Positions 7,737-14,570 of a DNA stretch of 22,486 nucleotides are shown one piece after another; within the stretch, counting starts at the first letter, position 1, and each line of letters opens with the position of its first letter. The DNA comes from an uncultured Clostridia bacterium. Its GTDB lineage: Bacteria; Bacillota; Clostridia; Christensenellales; Pumilibacteraceae. Under the pieces are notes generated by a model. That model saw only the letters and a list, made by a program, of their open reading frames with translations, had not been told where the DNA came from and made no database searches. The stretch is taken from NCBI GenBank assembly GCA_934270565.1, contig CAKQPR010000025.1, positions 1 through 22,486 on the forward strand, given 5' to 3'. The translations under genes and the position numbers were made by a program.

Positions 7737-7792
7737 TTACACGCCAAGCGTTTTCACCCACGCCGCGAGTAGGCTACAAGTTTTTTACTCAT
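7737..7792 (-). pseudogene. Internally deleted flavodoxin remnant
   Basis: On the minus strand a well-formed GGAGGT ribosome site and ATG (7792) open with MSKKLVAY, the typical beginning of clostridial short flavodoxins. After four further codons (SRRG) that frame stops at 7754. A shifted frame running into the same region ends AWVKTLGV followed by TAA at 7737, which resembles a flavodoxin C-terminus. The whole FMN-binding middle, about 125-140 codons, is absent. I read this as a gene reduced by internal deletion to its two ends, with promoter and ribosome site intact. The alternative is a chance 12-codon ORF or leader peptide. The match is from memory of the family, not a search. Confidence 0.5.
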
Positions 7793-7823
7793 AGTTTTTA
7801 CCTCCGAAAAAAGCTTTTCCCTT

Positions 7824-7853
7824 ATTATACCCGAATATATTTTATAATGTAAA
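7824..7853 (-). promoter_or_regulatory. Promoter upstream of the flavodoxin remnant
   Basis: On the minus strand TTTACA (7848-7853), an 18-base spacer and TATAAT (7824-7829). The ribosome site of the remnant follows about 20 bases later. Confidence 0.6.
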
Positions 7854-8028
7854 GCGAAACGGCGATTTCCCGCGTTTTCTTCCGTCTCCCGAAAACCCGC
7901 GCTGTCGGAAGCCCGCTTCGGCGCGTACATTTATAGAGCGAAATTATAAGGAGACGGCTGATGGCAATAAAAACGGCAGCGACTTTCGGCGAGCTCAGAG
8001 CCGCCTGATTGAAAGTTGCTTTCGCCAT
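7825..8028 (-). CDS. Hypothetical 67-residue ORF
   Basis: I do not recognise this product. It begins with ATG at 8028 behind a strong AAAAGGAGAA ribosome site. The first half (MAKATFNQAALSSPKVAAVF and onward) ends in a hydrophobic stretch VAAVFIAISRLLIISL that could sit in a membrane. The second half is Arg/Lys-rich and looks low in coding character. Its end overlaps the promoter of the flavodoxin remnant. It may be a real small membrane peptide, or a remnant that runs on into non-coding DNA. On the opposite strand a 15-codon ORF (7961-8008), also with a good AAGGAG site, starts within it and reads the other way. Confidence 0.3.
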   Translation of the reverse strand: MAKATFNQAALSSPKVAAVFIAISRLLIISLYKCTRRSGLPTARVFGRRKKTREIAVSLYIIKYIRV

Positions 8029-8129
8029 AAGATTTCTCCTTTTCCGTGAATTGTTTCCGCCCCGTCGGGGTCGTTCTATTCAGTATATGCCGCCTCAAAG
8101 CCCCGCGTAACCCGTCCCGCCCTTTCCGC

Positions 8130-8148
8130 GTTATACAAAGTGTACAAC
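8130..8148. promoter_or_regulatory. Imperfect 19-bp dyad, operator candidate
   Basis: GTTATACA-AAG-TGTACAAC: two 8-base arms with 7 of 8 pairs complementary. It lies about 105 bases upstream of the nrdD -35 box. No regulator can be assigned. Confidence 0.3.
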
Positions 8149-8170
8149 TTACGCCCCGACCGCTCGGAAA

Positions 8171-8208
8171 TTATGCACAAATTTTCGTTTTGCGCATAAT
8201 ATTTTTTT
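8171..8208 (+). terminator. AT-rich hairpin with T run upstream of nrdD
   Basis: TTATGC-A-CAAA pairs with TTTG-C-GCATAA with one internal mismatch, and seven T residues follow. It would insulate nrdD from rightward read-through. No clear plus-strand gene ends here. Confidence 0.35.
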
Positions 8209-8251
8209 ATCCGTCGGCGTTCGGATATCTAAATTTTTTATCACTCTTCGC

Positions 8252-8280
8252 TTGACATATACCACAATATATGCTATGAT
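8252..8280 (+). promoter_or_regulatory. nrdD promoter
   Basis: A perfect TTGACA (8252-8257), a 17-base spacer and TATGAT (8275-8280). Transcription should start near 8287, giving a leader of about 63 bases. Confidence 0.75.
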
Positions 8281-8310
8281 ATTTATGCTGTCGACCACAA
8301 CATATAGTTG
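8262..8310 (+). promoter_or_regulatory. Tandem NrdR boxes at the nrdD promoter
   Basis: Two 16-base sites resemble the NrdR consensus acaCwAtATaTwGtgt. Box 1 (8262-8277, core CACAATATAT) lies between the -35 and -10 hexamers. Box 2 (8295-8310, core CACAACATATAGT) lies just after the transcription start. They are 33 bases apart start to start, about three helical turns, the arrangement typical of NrdR, the ATP/dATP-sensing repressor of ribonucleotide reductase genes. Box 1 departs from consensus in its right half. nrdR itself is not in the window. Confidence 0.7.
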
Positions 8311-8349
8311 CAGAGACAAAAGCATACACAATCGGGAGGGATAAGCGAT

Positions 8350-10524
8350 ATGAAAATAATCAAACGTAACGGTGCCGAAGAAACTTTTGACGTAAATAAG
8401 ATAGTTACCGCCATTACCAAAGCTAACGACACGGTGGACGAAGCGGAAAAAATGACCGCGCTTCAGATAGGCAGAATTGCCGACCGCGTAGTACTCGAGT
8501 GCGAGAAACTCGATCGCGCGCCTTCCGTAGAAGAAGTTCAGGATTTCGTCGAGGATCAAATCATGGCTCACGGCGCTTTCGAGGTTGCGAAGGCTTATAT
8601 CACCTACCGCTACACCCGAGCGCTCGTCCGTCAGTCGAACACCACCGACGACAAGATTCTCAGCCTTATCGAGTGCAACAACGAGGAAGCCAAGCAGGAA
8701 AACTCGAACAAAAACCCCGTAATCAACTCGACCCAGCGCGACTATATGGCGGGCGAAGTCAGCCGCGACATCACCAACCGTATACTTCTGCCGCAGGACA
8801 TCGTGGAAGCCCACAACGAAGGCATAATTCACTTCCACGACGCCGATTATTTCGCGCAGCACATGCACAACTGCGACCTCGTGAATCTCGAGGATATGCT
8901 GCAGAACGGCACCGTCATCACCGGAACGATGATCGAACGCCCGCATTCGTTCTCGACCGCGTGCAATATCGCGACCCAGATCATAGCGCAGGTCGCTTCG
9001 AACCAGTACGGCGGGCAGTCCATTTCGCTCACCCACCTCGCGCCTTTCGTCGAAGTCAGCCGCCAGAAGATCCGCAAGGACGTAATTGCCGAGCTTAAAG
9101 AAATCGGCACGGAGCTAAGTGACGAAAAGATCGGCGAGCTCGTCGAAAAACGCGTGCGCGACGAAATCCGCCGCGGCGTTCAGACCATTCAGTATCAGGT
9201 CGTAACGCTCCTCACGACCAACGGACAGGCTCCGTTCGTGACGGTGTTCATGTACCTCGGCGAAGCGAAAAACGAGCGCGAACGCAACGACCTCGCGATG
9301 ATCATCGAGGAGACTTTGCGCCAGCGTATTCAGGGCGTAAAGAACGAACAGGGCGTCTGGGTAACTCCCGCGTTCCCCAAGCTCATTTACGTTCTCGAAG
9401 AGGACAATATTCACGAAAATTCGAAGTACTACTACCTCACCCGCCTCGCCGCGAAATGCACGGCAAAGCGTATGGTCCCCGACTATATCTCGGAAAAGGT
9501 TATGCTCCGGAATAAGATCGACAAGAACGGCGAAGGACATTGCTACACCTGCATGGGTTGCAGATCGTTCCTCACGCCTTACGTCGACGAGAACGGCAAA
9601 CCGAAATATTACGGCAGATTCAATCAGGGCGTCGTCACCGTGAACCTTCCCGACATCGGGCTTTCAGCTCACAAGAATATGGACAAATTCTGGGAAATCT
9701 TCGACGAGCGCATGGAGCTTTGCCACCGCGCGCTTCAGTGCCGCCACGAGCGCCTTTCGGGCACGCTTTCGGACGCCGCGCCCATACTGTGGCAGTACGG
9801 CGCGCTGCTCCGCCTCAAAAAGGGTGAAACGATCGACAAGTACCTGCACGGCGGTTATTCCACTCTGTCGCTCGGTTACGCGGGGCTCTGGGAGTGCGTG
9901 TACTCGATGCTCGATAAAAAGCTTACCGATCCCGAGGGCGAGAAATTCGGGCTCGAAATCATGCGCAAGCTCAACGAATACACCGCAAAGTGGAAAAAAG
10001 CCGAGAATATCGACTACTCGCTGTACGGCACGCCGCTCGAATCGACCACTTACAAGTTCGCTAAATGCCTGCAAAAGCGGTTCGGCGTCGTGAAAAACGT
10101 TACCGACCGCAGCTATATCACCAACAGCTATCACGTCCACGTCACCGAAAAGATCGACGCGTTCGAGAAGCTCCGTTTCGAAGCGCAGTTTCAGGCGCTC
10201 TCCCCCGGCGGCGCGATCTCTTACGTCGAAGTTCCGAACATGCAGAACAATATCGAAGCGGTGCTCGACGTTATGAAGTTCATTTACGACCACATTATGT
10301 ACGCCGAGCTCAATACGAAGTCGGACTACTGTCAGGTTTGCGGTTACGACGGCGAAATCGAAATCCGCGAGCAGGACGGCAAGCTCGTCTGGACCTGCCC
10401 CAACTGCGGCAATCAGGATCAGGACAAAATGAACGTCGCCCGCCGCACCTGCGGTTATATCGGCACTCAGTTCTGGAATCAGGGCAGAACGCAGGAAATC
10501 AAAGAGCGCGTGCTCCATATGTAA
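8350..10524 (+). CDS. nrdD: Anaerobic (class III) ribonucleoside-triphosphate reductase
   Basis: It reduces ribonucleoside triphosphates to deoxy forms under anoxic conditions using a glycyl radical. The 724 residues start with an ATP-cone allosteric domain (about 1-93, KIIKRNGAEETFDVNKI). Catalytic cysteines are expected at C175 (HMHNCDL) and in C398-YT-C401-MG-C404. Near the C-terminus two CxxC pairs (C661/C664 and C683/C686) form the zinc site, and RRTCGYIG carries the radical glycine G702. ATG at 8350 was chosen because the family start KIIKRNG follows it and GGGAGG (8334-8339) precedes it. The activase nrdG follows 67 bases later, across a terminator hairpin. Confidence 0.97.
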   Translation: MKIIKRNGAEETFDVNKIVTAITKANDTVDEAEKMTALQIGRIADRVVLECEKLDRAPSVEEVQDFVEDQIMAHGAFEVAKAYITYRYTRALVRQSNTTDDKILSLIECNNEEAKQENSNKNPVINSTQRDYMAGEVSRDITNRILLPQDIVEAHNEGIIHFHDADYFAQHMHNCDLVNLEDMLQNGTVITGTMIERPHSFSTACNIATQIIAQVASNQYGGQSISLTHLAPFVEVSRQKIRKDVIAELKEIGTELSDEKIGELVEKRVRDEIRRGVQTIQYQVVTLLTTNGQAPFVTVFMYLGEAKNERERNDLAMIIEETLRQRIQGVKNEQGVWVTPAFPKLIYVLEEDNIHENSKYYYLTRLAAKCTAKRMVPDYISEKVMLRNKIDKNGEGHCYTCMGCRSFLTPYVDENGKPKYYGRFNQGVVTVNLPDIGLSAHKNMDKFWEIFDERMELCHRALQCRHERLSGTLSDAAPILWQYGALLRLKKGETIDKYLHGGYSTLSLGYAGLWECVYSMLDKKLTDPEGEKFGLEIMRKLNEYTAKWKKAENIDYSLYGTPLESTTYKFAKCLQKRFGVVKNVTDRSYITNSYHVHVTEKIDAFEKLRFEAQFQALSPGGAISYVEVPNMQNNIEAVLDVMKFIYDHIMYAELNTKSDYCQVCGYDGEIEIREQDGKLVWTCPNCGNQDQDKMNVARRTCGYIGTQFWNQGRTQEIKERVLHM

Positions 10525-10540
10525 ACCCATACGCAAAAAC

Positions 10541-10573
10541 GGGGCGAGCCGAAAACGCTCGTCCCTTTGTTTT
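10541..10573 (+). terminator. Intrinsic terminator between nrdD and nrdG
   Basis: GGGGCGAGC (10541-10549) pairs with GCTCGTCCC (10557-10565), a 9-bp stem with one G-T pair and a 7-base loop, followed by TTTGTTTT. It probably makes nrdG expression lower than nrdD by partial read-through. Confidence 0.75.
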
Positions 10574-10591
10574 ACCTCATCGGAGAAATTC

Positions 10592-11128
10592 ATGTATTAC
10601 GGCGAAATCAAAAATTGCGACATCGCAAACGGCATCGGCGTGCGCGTAACGCTGTTCGTTTCGGGCTGCACCAACCGTTGCGAAGGCTGCTTTCAGAAGC
10701 AAACGTGGAACTTTAATTACGGCAAGCCGTTCACCCGCGAAACCGAGGACGAAATAATCGCCATGCTCGCCCCGTCGTATATCAACGGGCTTACCCTTCT
10801 CGGCGGCGAACCGTTCGAACCGCAAAACCAGCTCGCACTCCTGCCGTTTCTGAGGCGCGTGCGCGAAACTTACCCGAATAAGACGATCTGGGCGTTTTCC
10901 GGCTGCACTTACGAAGAACTCCTCGACCCCGCGTCAAGCCACCACTCCGACGTCACCGAGGAAATTTTCGACCTTATCGACGTGCTCGTGGACGGAAGAT
11001 TTATCGAAGCGCAAAAGGATATCTCGCTCGTGTTCCGCGGCTCGCGCAACCAACGAATTATCGATATGCCCTCCACCCGCGCCCAAGGCAAAATCGTCCT
11101 CTGGGACACCGACAAAGCAAAGCATTGA
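10592..11128 (+). CDS. nrdG: Anaerobic ribonucleotide reductase activating protein (radical SAM)
   Basis: It generates the glycyl radical on NrdD using S-adenosylmethionine and a [4Fe-4S] cluster. The 178-residue length fits the family (about 155-180). The cluster motif CxxxCxxC is C26-TNR-C30-EG-C33. A GGE-type motif (LLGGEPFEP) that contacts the SAM amino group follows. The start is ATG at 10592 with a GGAGA ribosome site. No separate promoter is evident, so it is probably expressed by read-through from nrdD. No intrinsic terminator follows; a repeat array begins 6 bases after the stop. Confidence 0.95.
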   Translation: MYYGEIKNCDIANGIGVRVTLFVSGCTNRCEGCFQKQTWNFNYGKPFTRETEDEIIAMLAPSYINGLTLLGGEPFEPQNQLALLPFLRRVRETYPNKTIWAFSGCTYEELLDPASSHHSDVTEEIFDLIDVLVDGRFIEAQKDISLVFRGSRNQRIIDMPSTRAQGKIVLWDTDKAKH

Positions 11129-11133
11129 AATTC

Positions 11134-11279
11134 GCGGCGAACCGCCGTAGGCAAATCGGCGATGGCGGCGAGCCGCCGCAGGCAAGTCGGCGATGGCAGG
11201 GAACCCCTGCGGGTAAGTCGGCGATGCCCGTATTTACTTTTGGTAGAACAGGTAGGGGCGTTCCTCGTCCGCCCGCAAT
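11134..11279 (+). repeat. Family A element with three tandem 31-nt hairpin units
   Basis: Three exact 31-nt units (11134-11164, 11165-11195, 11196-11226) each have a 15-nt hairpin with a 6-bp stem and an AAC or AGC loop, then a 16-nt constant part (AGGCAAGTCGGCGATG type). Stems differ: GCGGCG/CGCCGC in units 1-2 (unit 1 closes with a G-T pair) and GCAGGG/CCCTGC in unit 3. The array is followed by a constant segment ending GGTAGAACAGGTAGGGGCG and a Pro/Arg-like GC-rich end (to about 11279). Related copies are at 11698, 15751, 22128 and 22375. It is non-coding; ORFs across it are artefacts. Confidence 0.85.
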
Positions 11280-11358
11280 ACCGCGATAGCGGACAATATA
11301 AAACAAAGCGGAACGCTCCTCTGCCCCGTCATCTTGGGGCGTTAGTCGAGACCAAGGC

Positions 11359-11643
11359 GGGAGCGAATACGAACGTAAGTGAACGGTACGAAAAAGGCTT
11401 CCCCTTGGGGACCTGTCGCGTAGCGATTGATGAGGGGTTGTATTTTACGTTGCGCCCGTCATAACCCGACCCCTCATCCGTCACTCGGATCGCTAACGCT
11501 CACACTCGTGCCACCTTCCCCCAAGGGGGAAGGCTTTAAATGGCAACTAACGCCCTACCGTCGGCTGCGCCGACATTATAAGGTCGAAAACAGTTATTGC
11601 AACATTGTTATCGGGTGACTTCCGCGGGGGATTTCTCCACTCC
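11359..11643 (+). repeat. Copy 1 of a 285-bp composite direct repeat
   Basis: This block matches 12241-12525 at an offset of 882 bases with only scattered differences. It consists of a GAGCGAATACGAA lead, a family B element, a family E hairpin (about 11545-11622; stem GTCGGC/GCCGAC) and the beginning of a family C unit (about 11622-11667, GGGGATTTCTCC to GAAATGAC). Confidence 0.8.
11393..11537 (+). repeat. MITE-like family B element, copy B1
   Basis: The ends are imperfect inverted repeats, AAAGGCTTCCCCTTGGGG on the left and CCCCAAGGGGGAAGGCTTT on the right. Inside, GATGAGGGGTT and AACCCGACCCCTCATC form a second inverted pair. About 145 bp, no ORF of its own. Other copies: 12275-12420, 14891-15032, 19743-19970. 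Confidence 0.75.
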
Positions 11644-11697
11644 ACTATCGCTTCGGTCGAAATGACATTATAAAACAAAGATAACGATTGATAGAAT

Positions 11698-11810
11698 AGG
11701 TAGGGGCGGACGCCCTCGTCCGCCCGACGGCGAGCCGCCGCAGGCAAGTCGGCGATGCCCGTATTTACTTTTGGTAGAACAGGTAGGGGCAGACGCCCTC
11801 GTCCCGCCGC
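11698..11810 (+). repeat. Family A element with one hairpin unit
   Basis: Starts with AGGTAGGGGCGGACG, whose GGGCGGACG/CGTCCGCCC arms form a 9-bp stem with a CCCT loop. One 31-nt unit follows (11727-11757; stem ACGGCG/CGCCGC, loop AGC, with a mismatched outer pair), then the constant segment and a second GTAGGGGC hairpin. Confidence 0.75.
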
Positions 11811-11891
11811 CAACCTTGCGGAACGGTATTTTGCTTACGAAAGAACTATCCCGCCGTAGGCGGGGTCTTTATCTTGCCTCCTTTGTGTAAA

Positions 11892-11979
11892 GGGCGCGAC
11901 GCGGCGGTGCGAAGCACCGTAAAAACAGTCCACAGGTGACTGTTTTTAGCCAAAGCGGCGAAGCAACTGTGTTGCGAGC
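11892..11979 (-). repeat. 88-bp three-hairpin module, copy D1
   Basis: Identical base for base, in reverse orientation, to 19866-19953. It contains three hairpins: GCAAC/GTTGC, AAAAACAGTC/GACTGTTTTT and CGGTGC/GCACCG. The flank to its right (about 11985-12022) is a diverged family B end, so the module lies at the same position within family B as in the other copy. It could be a structured RNA or a mobile module; no promoter is assigned. Confidence 0.75.
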
Positions 11980-12240
11980 CGGGGGTGGCTACGAATACGA
12001 GCGTTAGCGATCCGAGTAGCGGTAGGATTGTTTAAACGCAACTACTATTCGTTCAGTAACTTTACAATCCCCCACCCGACTAACGTCGGGAGCCCCCTTC
12101 CGCGCAATGTGGGCCTTATTATGTCCGCTATCGCGGATACCGCGTTTTCCCGCAGGGGAAGCCTTATAACAACTCGCGGAACGGTACTTTGCCTCGTCAT
12201 CCTGAGCGGAGCGCGAAGCGCGCAGTCGTAAGGATCTCGC

Positions 12241-12525
12241 GGGAGCGAATACGAAAGCAGCGGAACGGTACGAAAAAGGCTTCCCCTTGGGGACCTGTCG
12301 CGTAGCGATTGATGAGGGGTTGTATTTTACGTTGCGCCCATCATAACCCGACCCCTCATCCGTCACTCGGATCGCTAACGCTCACACTCGTGCCACCTTC
12401 CCCCCAAGGGGGAAGGCTTTAAATGGCAACTAACGCCCTACCGTCGGCTACGCCGACAAATACGGTCGAAAACAGTTATTGCAGCATTGCTATCGGGTGA
12501 CTTCCGCGGGGGATTTCTCCACTCC
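12241..12525 (+). repeat. Copy 2 of the 285-bp composite direct repeat
   Basis: Second copy of the block at 11359-11643. It has the same order of family B element, family E hairpin (about 12427-12503) and family C start. Between the copies (12040-12240) lie further short hairpins, for example CCGACTAACGTCGG and CCGCTATCGCGG, and a GTCATCCTGAGCGG-type repeat at about 12198. Confidence 0.8.
12275..12420 (+). repeat. MITE-like family B element, copy B2
   Basis: Nearly identical to B1, with the same terminal inverted repeats and length within one or two bases. It is part of the composite duplication. Confidence 0.75.
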
Positions 12526-12621
12526 GCTCGCGGCTTACCCTCACTTCGGTCGAAATGACGTTAAAACCAAACGACCACTTTGTCATTTCGAGCGTAAGCG
12601 AAGCCGTAGTCGAGAAATCCC
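12509..12621. repeat. Two inverted family C units
   Basis: GGGGATTTCTC ... GAAATGAC (12509-12559) and its reverse-complement form GTCATTTCG ... CGAGAAATCCCC (12582-12621) face each other across about 22 bases. Single units occur at 11629-11667, 14815-14854 and 22267-22296. Confidence 0.7.
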
Positions 12622-12713
12622 CTGCATCAGAACCGAAAAACAATCGTACACGACCGCACTCCAAACACGCTGCCCCAAACTCTCCCCCGCCGCCGTGGCT
12701 CTACCAACACACA

Positions 12714-12746
12714 CAAAAAATGCGAACCGGTTACGGGCTCGCATTT
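12714..12746 (-). terminator. Intrinsic terminator of the lipoprotein gene
   Basis: On the minus strand AATGCGAGCC pairs with GGTTCGCATT (12719-12728 with 12736-12745), followed by a run of T residues (12715-12720 as A on the plus strand). A second hairpin, with CCGACG/CGTCGG arms, lies between it and the stop (about 12773-12790). Confidence 0.8.
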
Positions 12747-12820
12747 TTCTTACGCTCTCACTATCACCCCGACGTTTTTTCGTCGGTTTTCTTACGGTCT
12801 CTCTTGCGCTTCGCTTCGTT

Positions 12821-14506
12821 CTACCATTTTTTATCGTAATAGCCGTCGAACGTTACGATAAATTTCGCGTTGCTTCTGTTGTCAAACGTAATTTTTATAA
12901 AATTCTTTTCGTCGAAGTCCTCGACCACCGAATTCACGAAAATATTGTTGTTGGTGTCGGCGGTTTTGTTGCCAAGATACGCTTCGAAAGGCGTTCTCGA
13001 ACCGTACTCGGACAAATCGATTTCCAGAACTTGCTCTTCGTTAGTTAAACTTATACGTTTGTGGTACTCTTGAGAATCGTTGATTTGCACGTCGAAAGAC
13101 AAAGCCGCGTCGCCGCCGACGTCCACGCCCTTGATCTTCACCGCAAGTTTGGTGTAATCCGTGTTTGCTTTCGGGATCAGAGTCATGGTTTCGTACCTGC
13201 GCGCTTCCGCAAACCCCGCGGCGTCGGTCGTATAATCAACCGCCTTTTTGCTGAACGCGGGATACAGCGAAACTTCCGAGTTGTAGAATTTATTTTCAAG
13301 CGCGGACTTGACTATCTGCTTCACAATCACCTTGTATCCCTTGTAAAGGCGGGGCGAATTAGTCTCCGAATAACCAGCGCTTTCGTCGTTCATAGCTTTT
13401 ACGGTGTCCGCATTTATCTTACCCTCGTGTTGATTTTTTATAATATCGTAGTATTCGTTGTCTTTATCGACAAGCCCACTGCCGATCACTTTTTCGTTGA
13501 TAATATTGACAAGCTTTTCGGCGAACGTAGAATCGTATCCTAATTTTCCTATCTTCTTTTCTATCAATTTTATCAGCAAGTCGTACTCGGGGTTGTCGGG
13601 TTCGTCCGTTAATTCCTGCGCTATCGCAAGTTTCAAAGCGTTTTTGGCGGTTTCGTTCGCGCCTTTGTCGTTATCGACAGACAGATCGGAAATTATCCAC
13701 TGCTTGGAAGTATCGGCTACCAGACTCTTATCTAAACCGTCTTTGTCAACTTTCATGTTCTGACCGGTAGCTGCGCCGATCTGATTAAAGAAACTTGTAT
13801 TAGCAAATATATTTTTATTGCTGTCTTTAATCAGCAAAGACTTCTGATAATCGGACAGATCGTCGATTTTTACTTCCGTTAAAGCGGCTGTACCTTCATA
13901 TAAAGCAGCACCATAAAAATCAGCGTCTAATTTCGCAAGCATATTCAAACTGTCTGCGTTTGCCGTTGTTCCCGTGCTTGTCGGACTTTCATGATATCTA
14001 TAAATTTTATCAGATTCGTTTCCGTTCAGATCGAAAAGCGGGAAAGGATAACCCCATACGTATGAGCCGGTTTTCGTTCTGTGATCGCCGTAAACGTAAT
14101 AGAGGCGGGTAAGAATATCCTGAGCGAGGACGTCGATCTGACGGTCTACAAGATCTTTGAACTCTCTGGGTTGCCCGTCGGAGTCTATGAAACTCTCCTT
14201 TTCGTAAGTCGCTTTCACGCCTACAAAATATTTGCTCATTTCCTTTTTCTTCGCCGGTGATTTGCTTGTATCGACGTAGCCGCAAACCTTGCAGGTGTCG
14301 ACGTCGTAGGTGTGATCTTCTTTTTGCGTGGTTTCGCTGCACTGTGTGCATTTCTTCCAGTGGGACAAACTGTCGTAAGAATACTTTTCTTCCCAAGTGT
14401 GGGTGTGTCCCGCAGGTCCGCCCTCGCACGCGGTAAGCGCCGCCATGCACGGCACAAGCATAAGCGCCGCGAGAACAAAACTCAACAATTTCTTTTTTGC
14501 CTTCAT
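12821..14506 (-). CDS. Large secreted lipoprotein with N-terminal CxxC/CxxC motif, function unknown
   Basis: This 561-residue protein starts with a lipoprotein signal peptide: Lys-rich n-region, hydrophobic core and lipobox L-T-A-C27. It should be anchored on the outer face of the membrane. Next comes a small Cys/His segment (H34, H36, H49, C53, C56, H65, C72, C75) with HWKKCTQC and TCKVCGY, a probable zinc-binding or disulfide motif seen in many Clostridia surface proteins. The middle (about 85-410) is acidic and helix-rich with no family I recognise. The last 130 residues (SFDVQINDSQEY, LEIDLSEYG, ITFDNRS) alternate like a beta-sandwich, perhaps a carbohydrate-binding-type module. There is no catalytic motif. 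ATG 14506 has only a weak ribosome site. It stands alone with its own terminator. Confidence 0.8.
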   Translation of the reverse strand: MKAKKKLLSFVLAALMLVPCMAALTACEGGPAGHTHTWEEKYSYDSLSHWKKCTQCSETTQKEDHTYDVDTCKVCGYVDTSKSPAKKKEMSKYFVGVKATYEKESFIDSDGQPREFKDLVDRQIDVLAQDILTRLYYVYGDHRTKTGSYVWGYPFPLFDLNGNESDKIYRYHESPTSTGTTANADSLNMLAKLDADFYGAALYEGTAALTEVKIDDLSDYQKSLLIKDSNKNIFANTSFFNQIGAATGQNMKVDKDGLDKSLVADTSKQWIISDLSVDNDKGANETAKNALKLAIAQELTDEPDNPEYDLLIKLIEKKIGKLGYDSTFAEKLVNIINEKVIGSGLVDKDNEYYDIIKNQHEGKINADTVKAMNDESAGYSETNSPRLYKGYKVIVKQIVKSALENKFYNSEVSLYPAFSKKAVDYTTDAAGFAEARRYETMTLIPKANTDYTKLAVKIKGVDVGGDAALSFDVQINDSQEYHKRISLTNEEQVLEIDLSEYGSRTPFEAYLGNKTADTNNNIFVNSVVEDFDEKNFIKITFDNRSNAKFIVTFDGYYDKKW

Positions 14507-14526
14507 TTTCTTTGCTCATTTATATG

Positions 14527-14563
14527 AAACTACTCATCTATTTGTATAATAGATGAGTAGTTT
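14527..14563. promoter_or_regulatory. Long palindrome, copy 1, upstream of the lipoprotein gene
   Basis: Two perfect 15-base arms (14527-14541 and 14549-14563) surround 7 bases. The inner 29 bases (14531-14559) match copy 2 at 14680-14708 in reverse orientation with one difference. The loop carries TATAAT on the plus strand and TATACA on the minus strand. It may be an operator over a -10 box. On the plus strand the arm runs into TTTTT and could also act as a terminator. Confidence 0.6.
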
Positions 14564-14570
14564 TTCGCAA
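14543..14570 (-). promoter_or_regulatory. Possible promoter of the lipoprotein gene
   Basis: On the minus strand TTGCGA (14565-14570), a 16-base spacer and TATACA (14543-14548), with the -10 inside the palindrome. A second candidate -10, TATAAT at 14689-14694 inside palindrome copy 2, also faces the gene. Confidence 0.4.

Noticed and set aside
11134..11226. CRISPR array
   Set aside because: Units of 31 nt are directly adjacent without unique spacers, and no cas gene is nearby.
14010..14519. Minus-strand ORF beginning just before the lipoprotein start
   Set aside because: It runs in another frame within the lipoprotein gene and gives an Arg-rich shadow protein; the lipobox frame is the real one.
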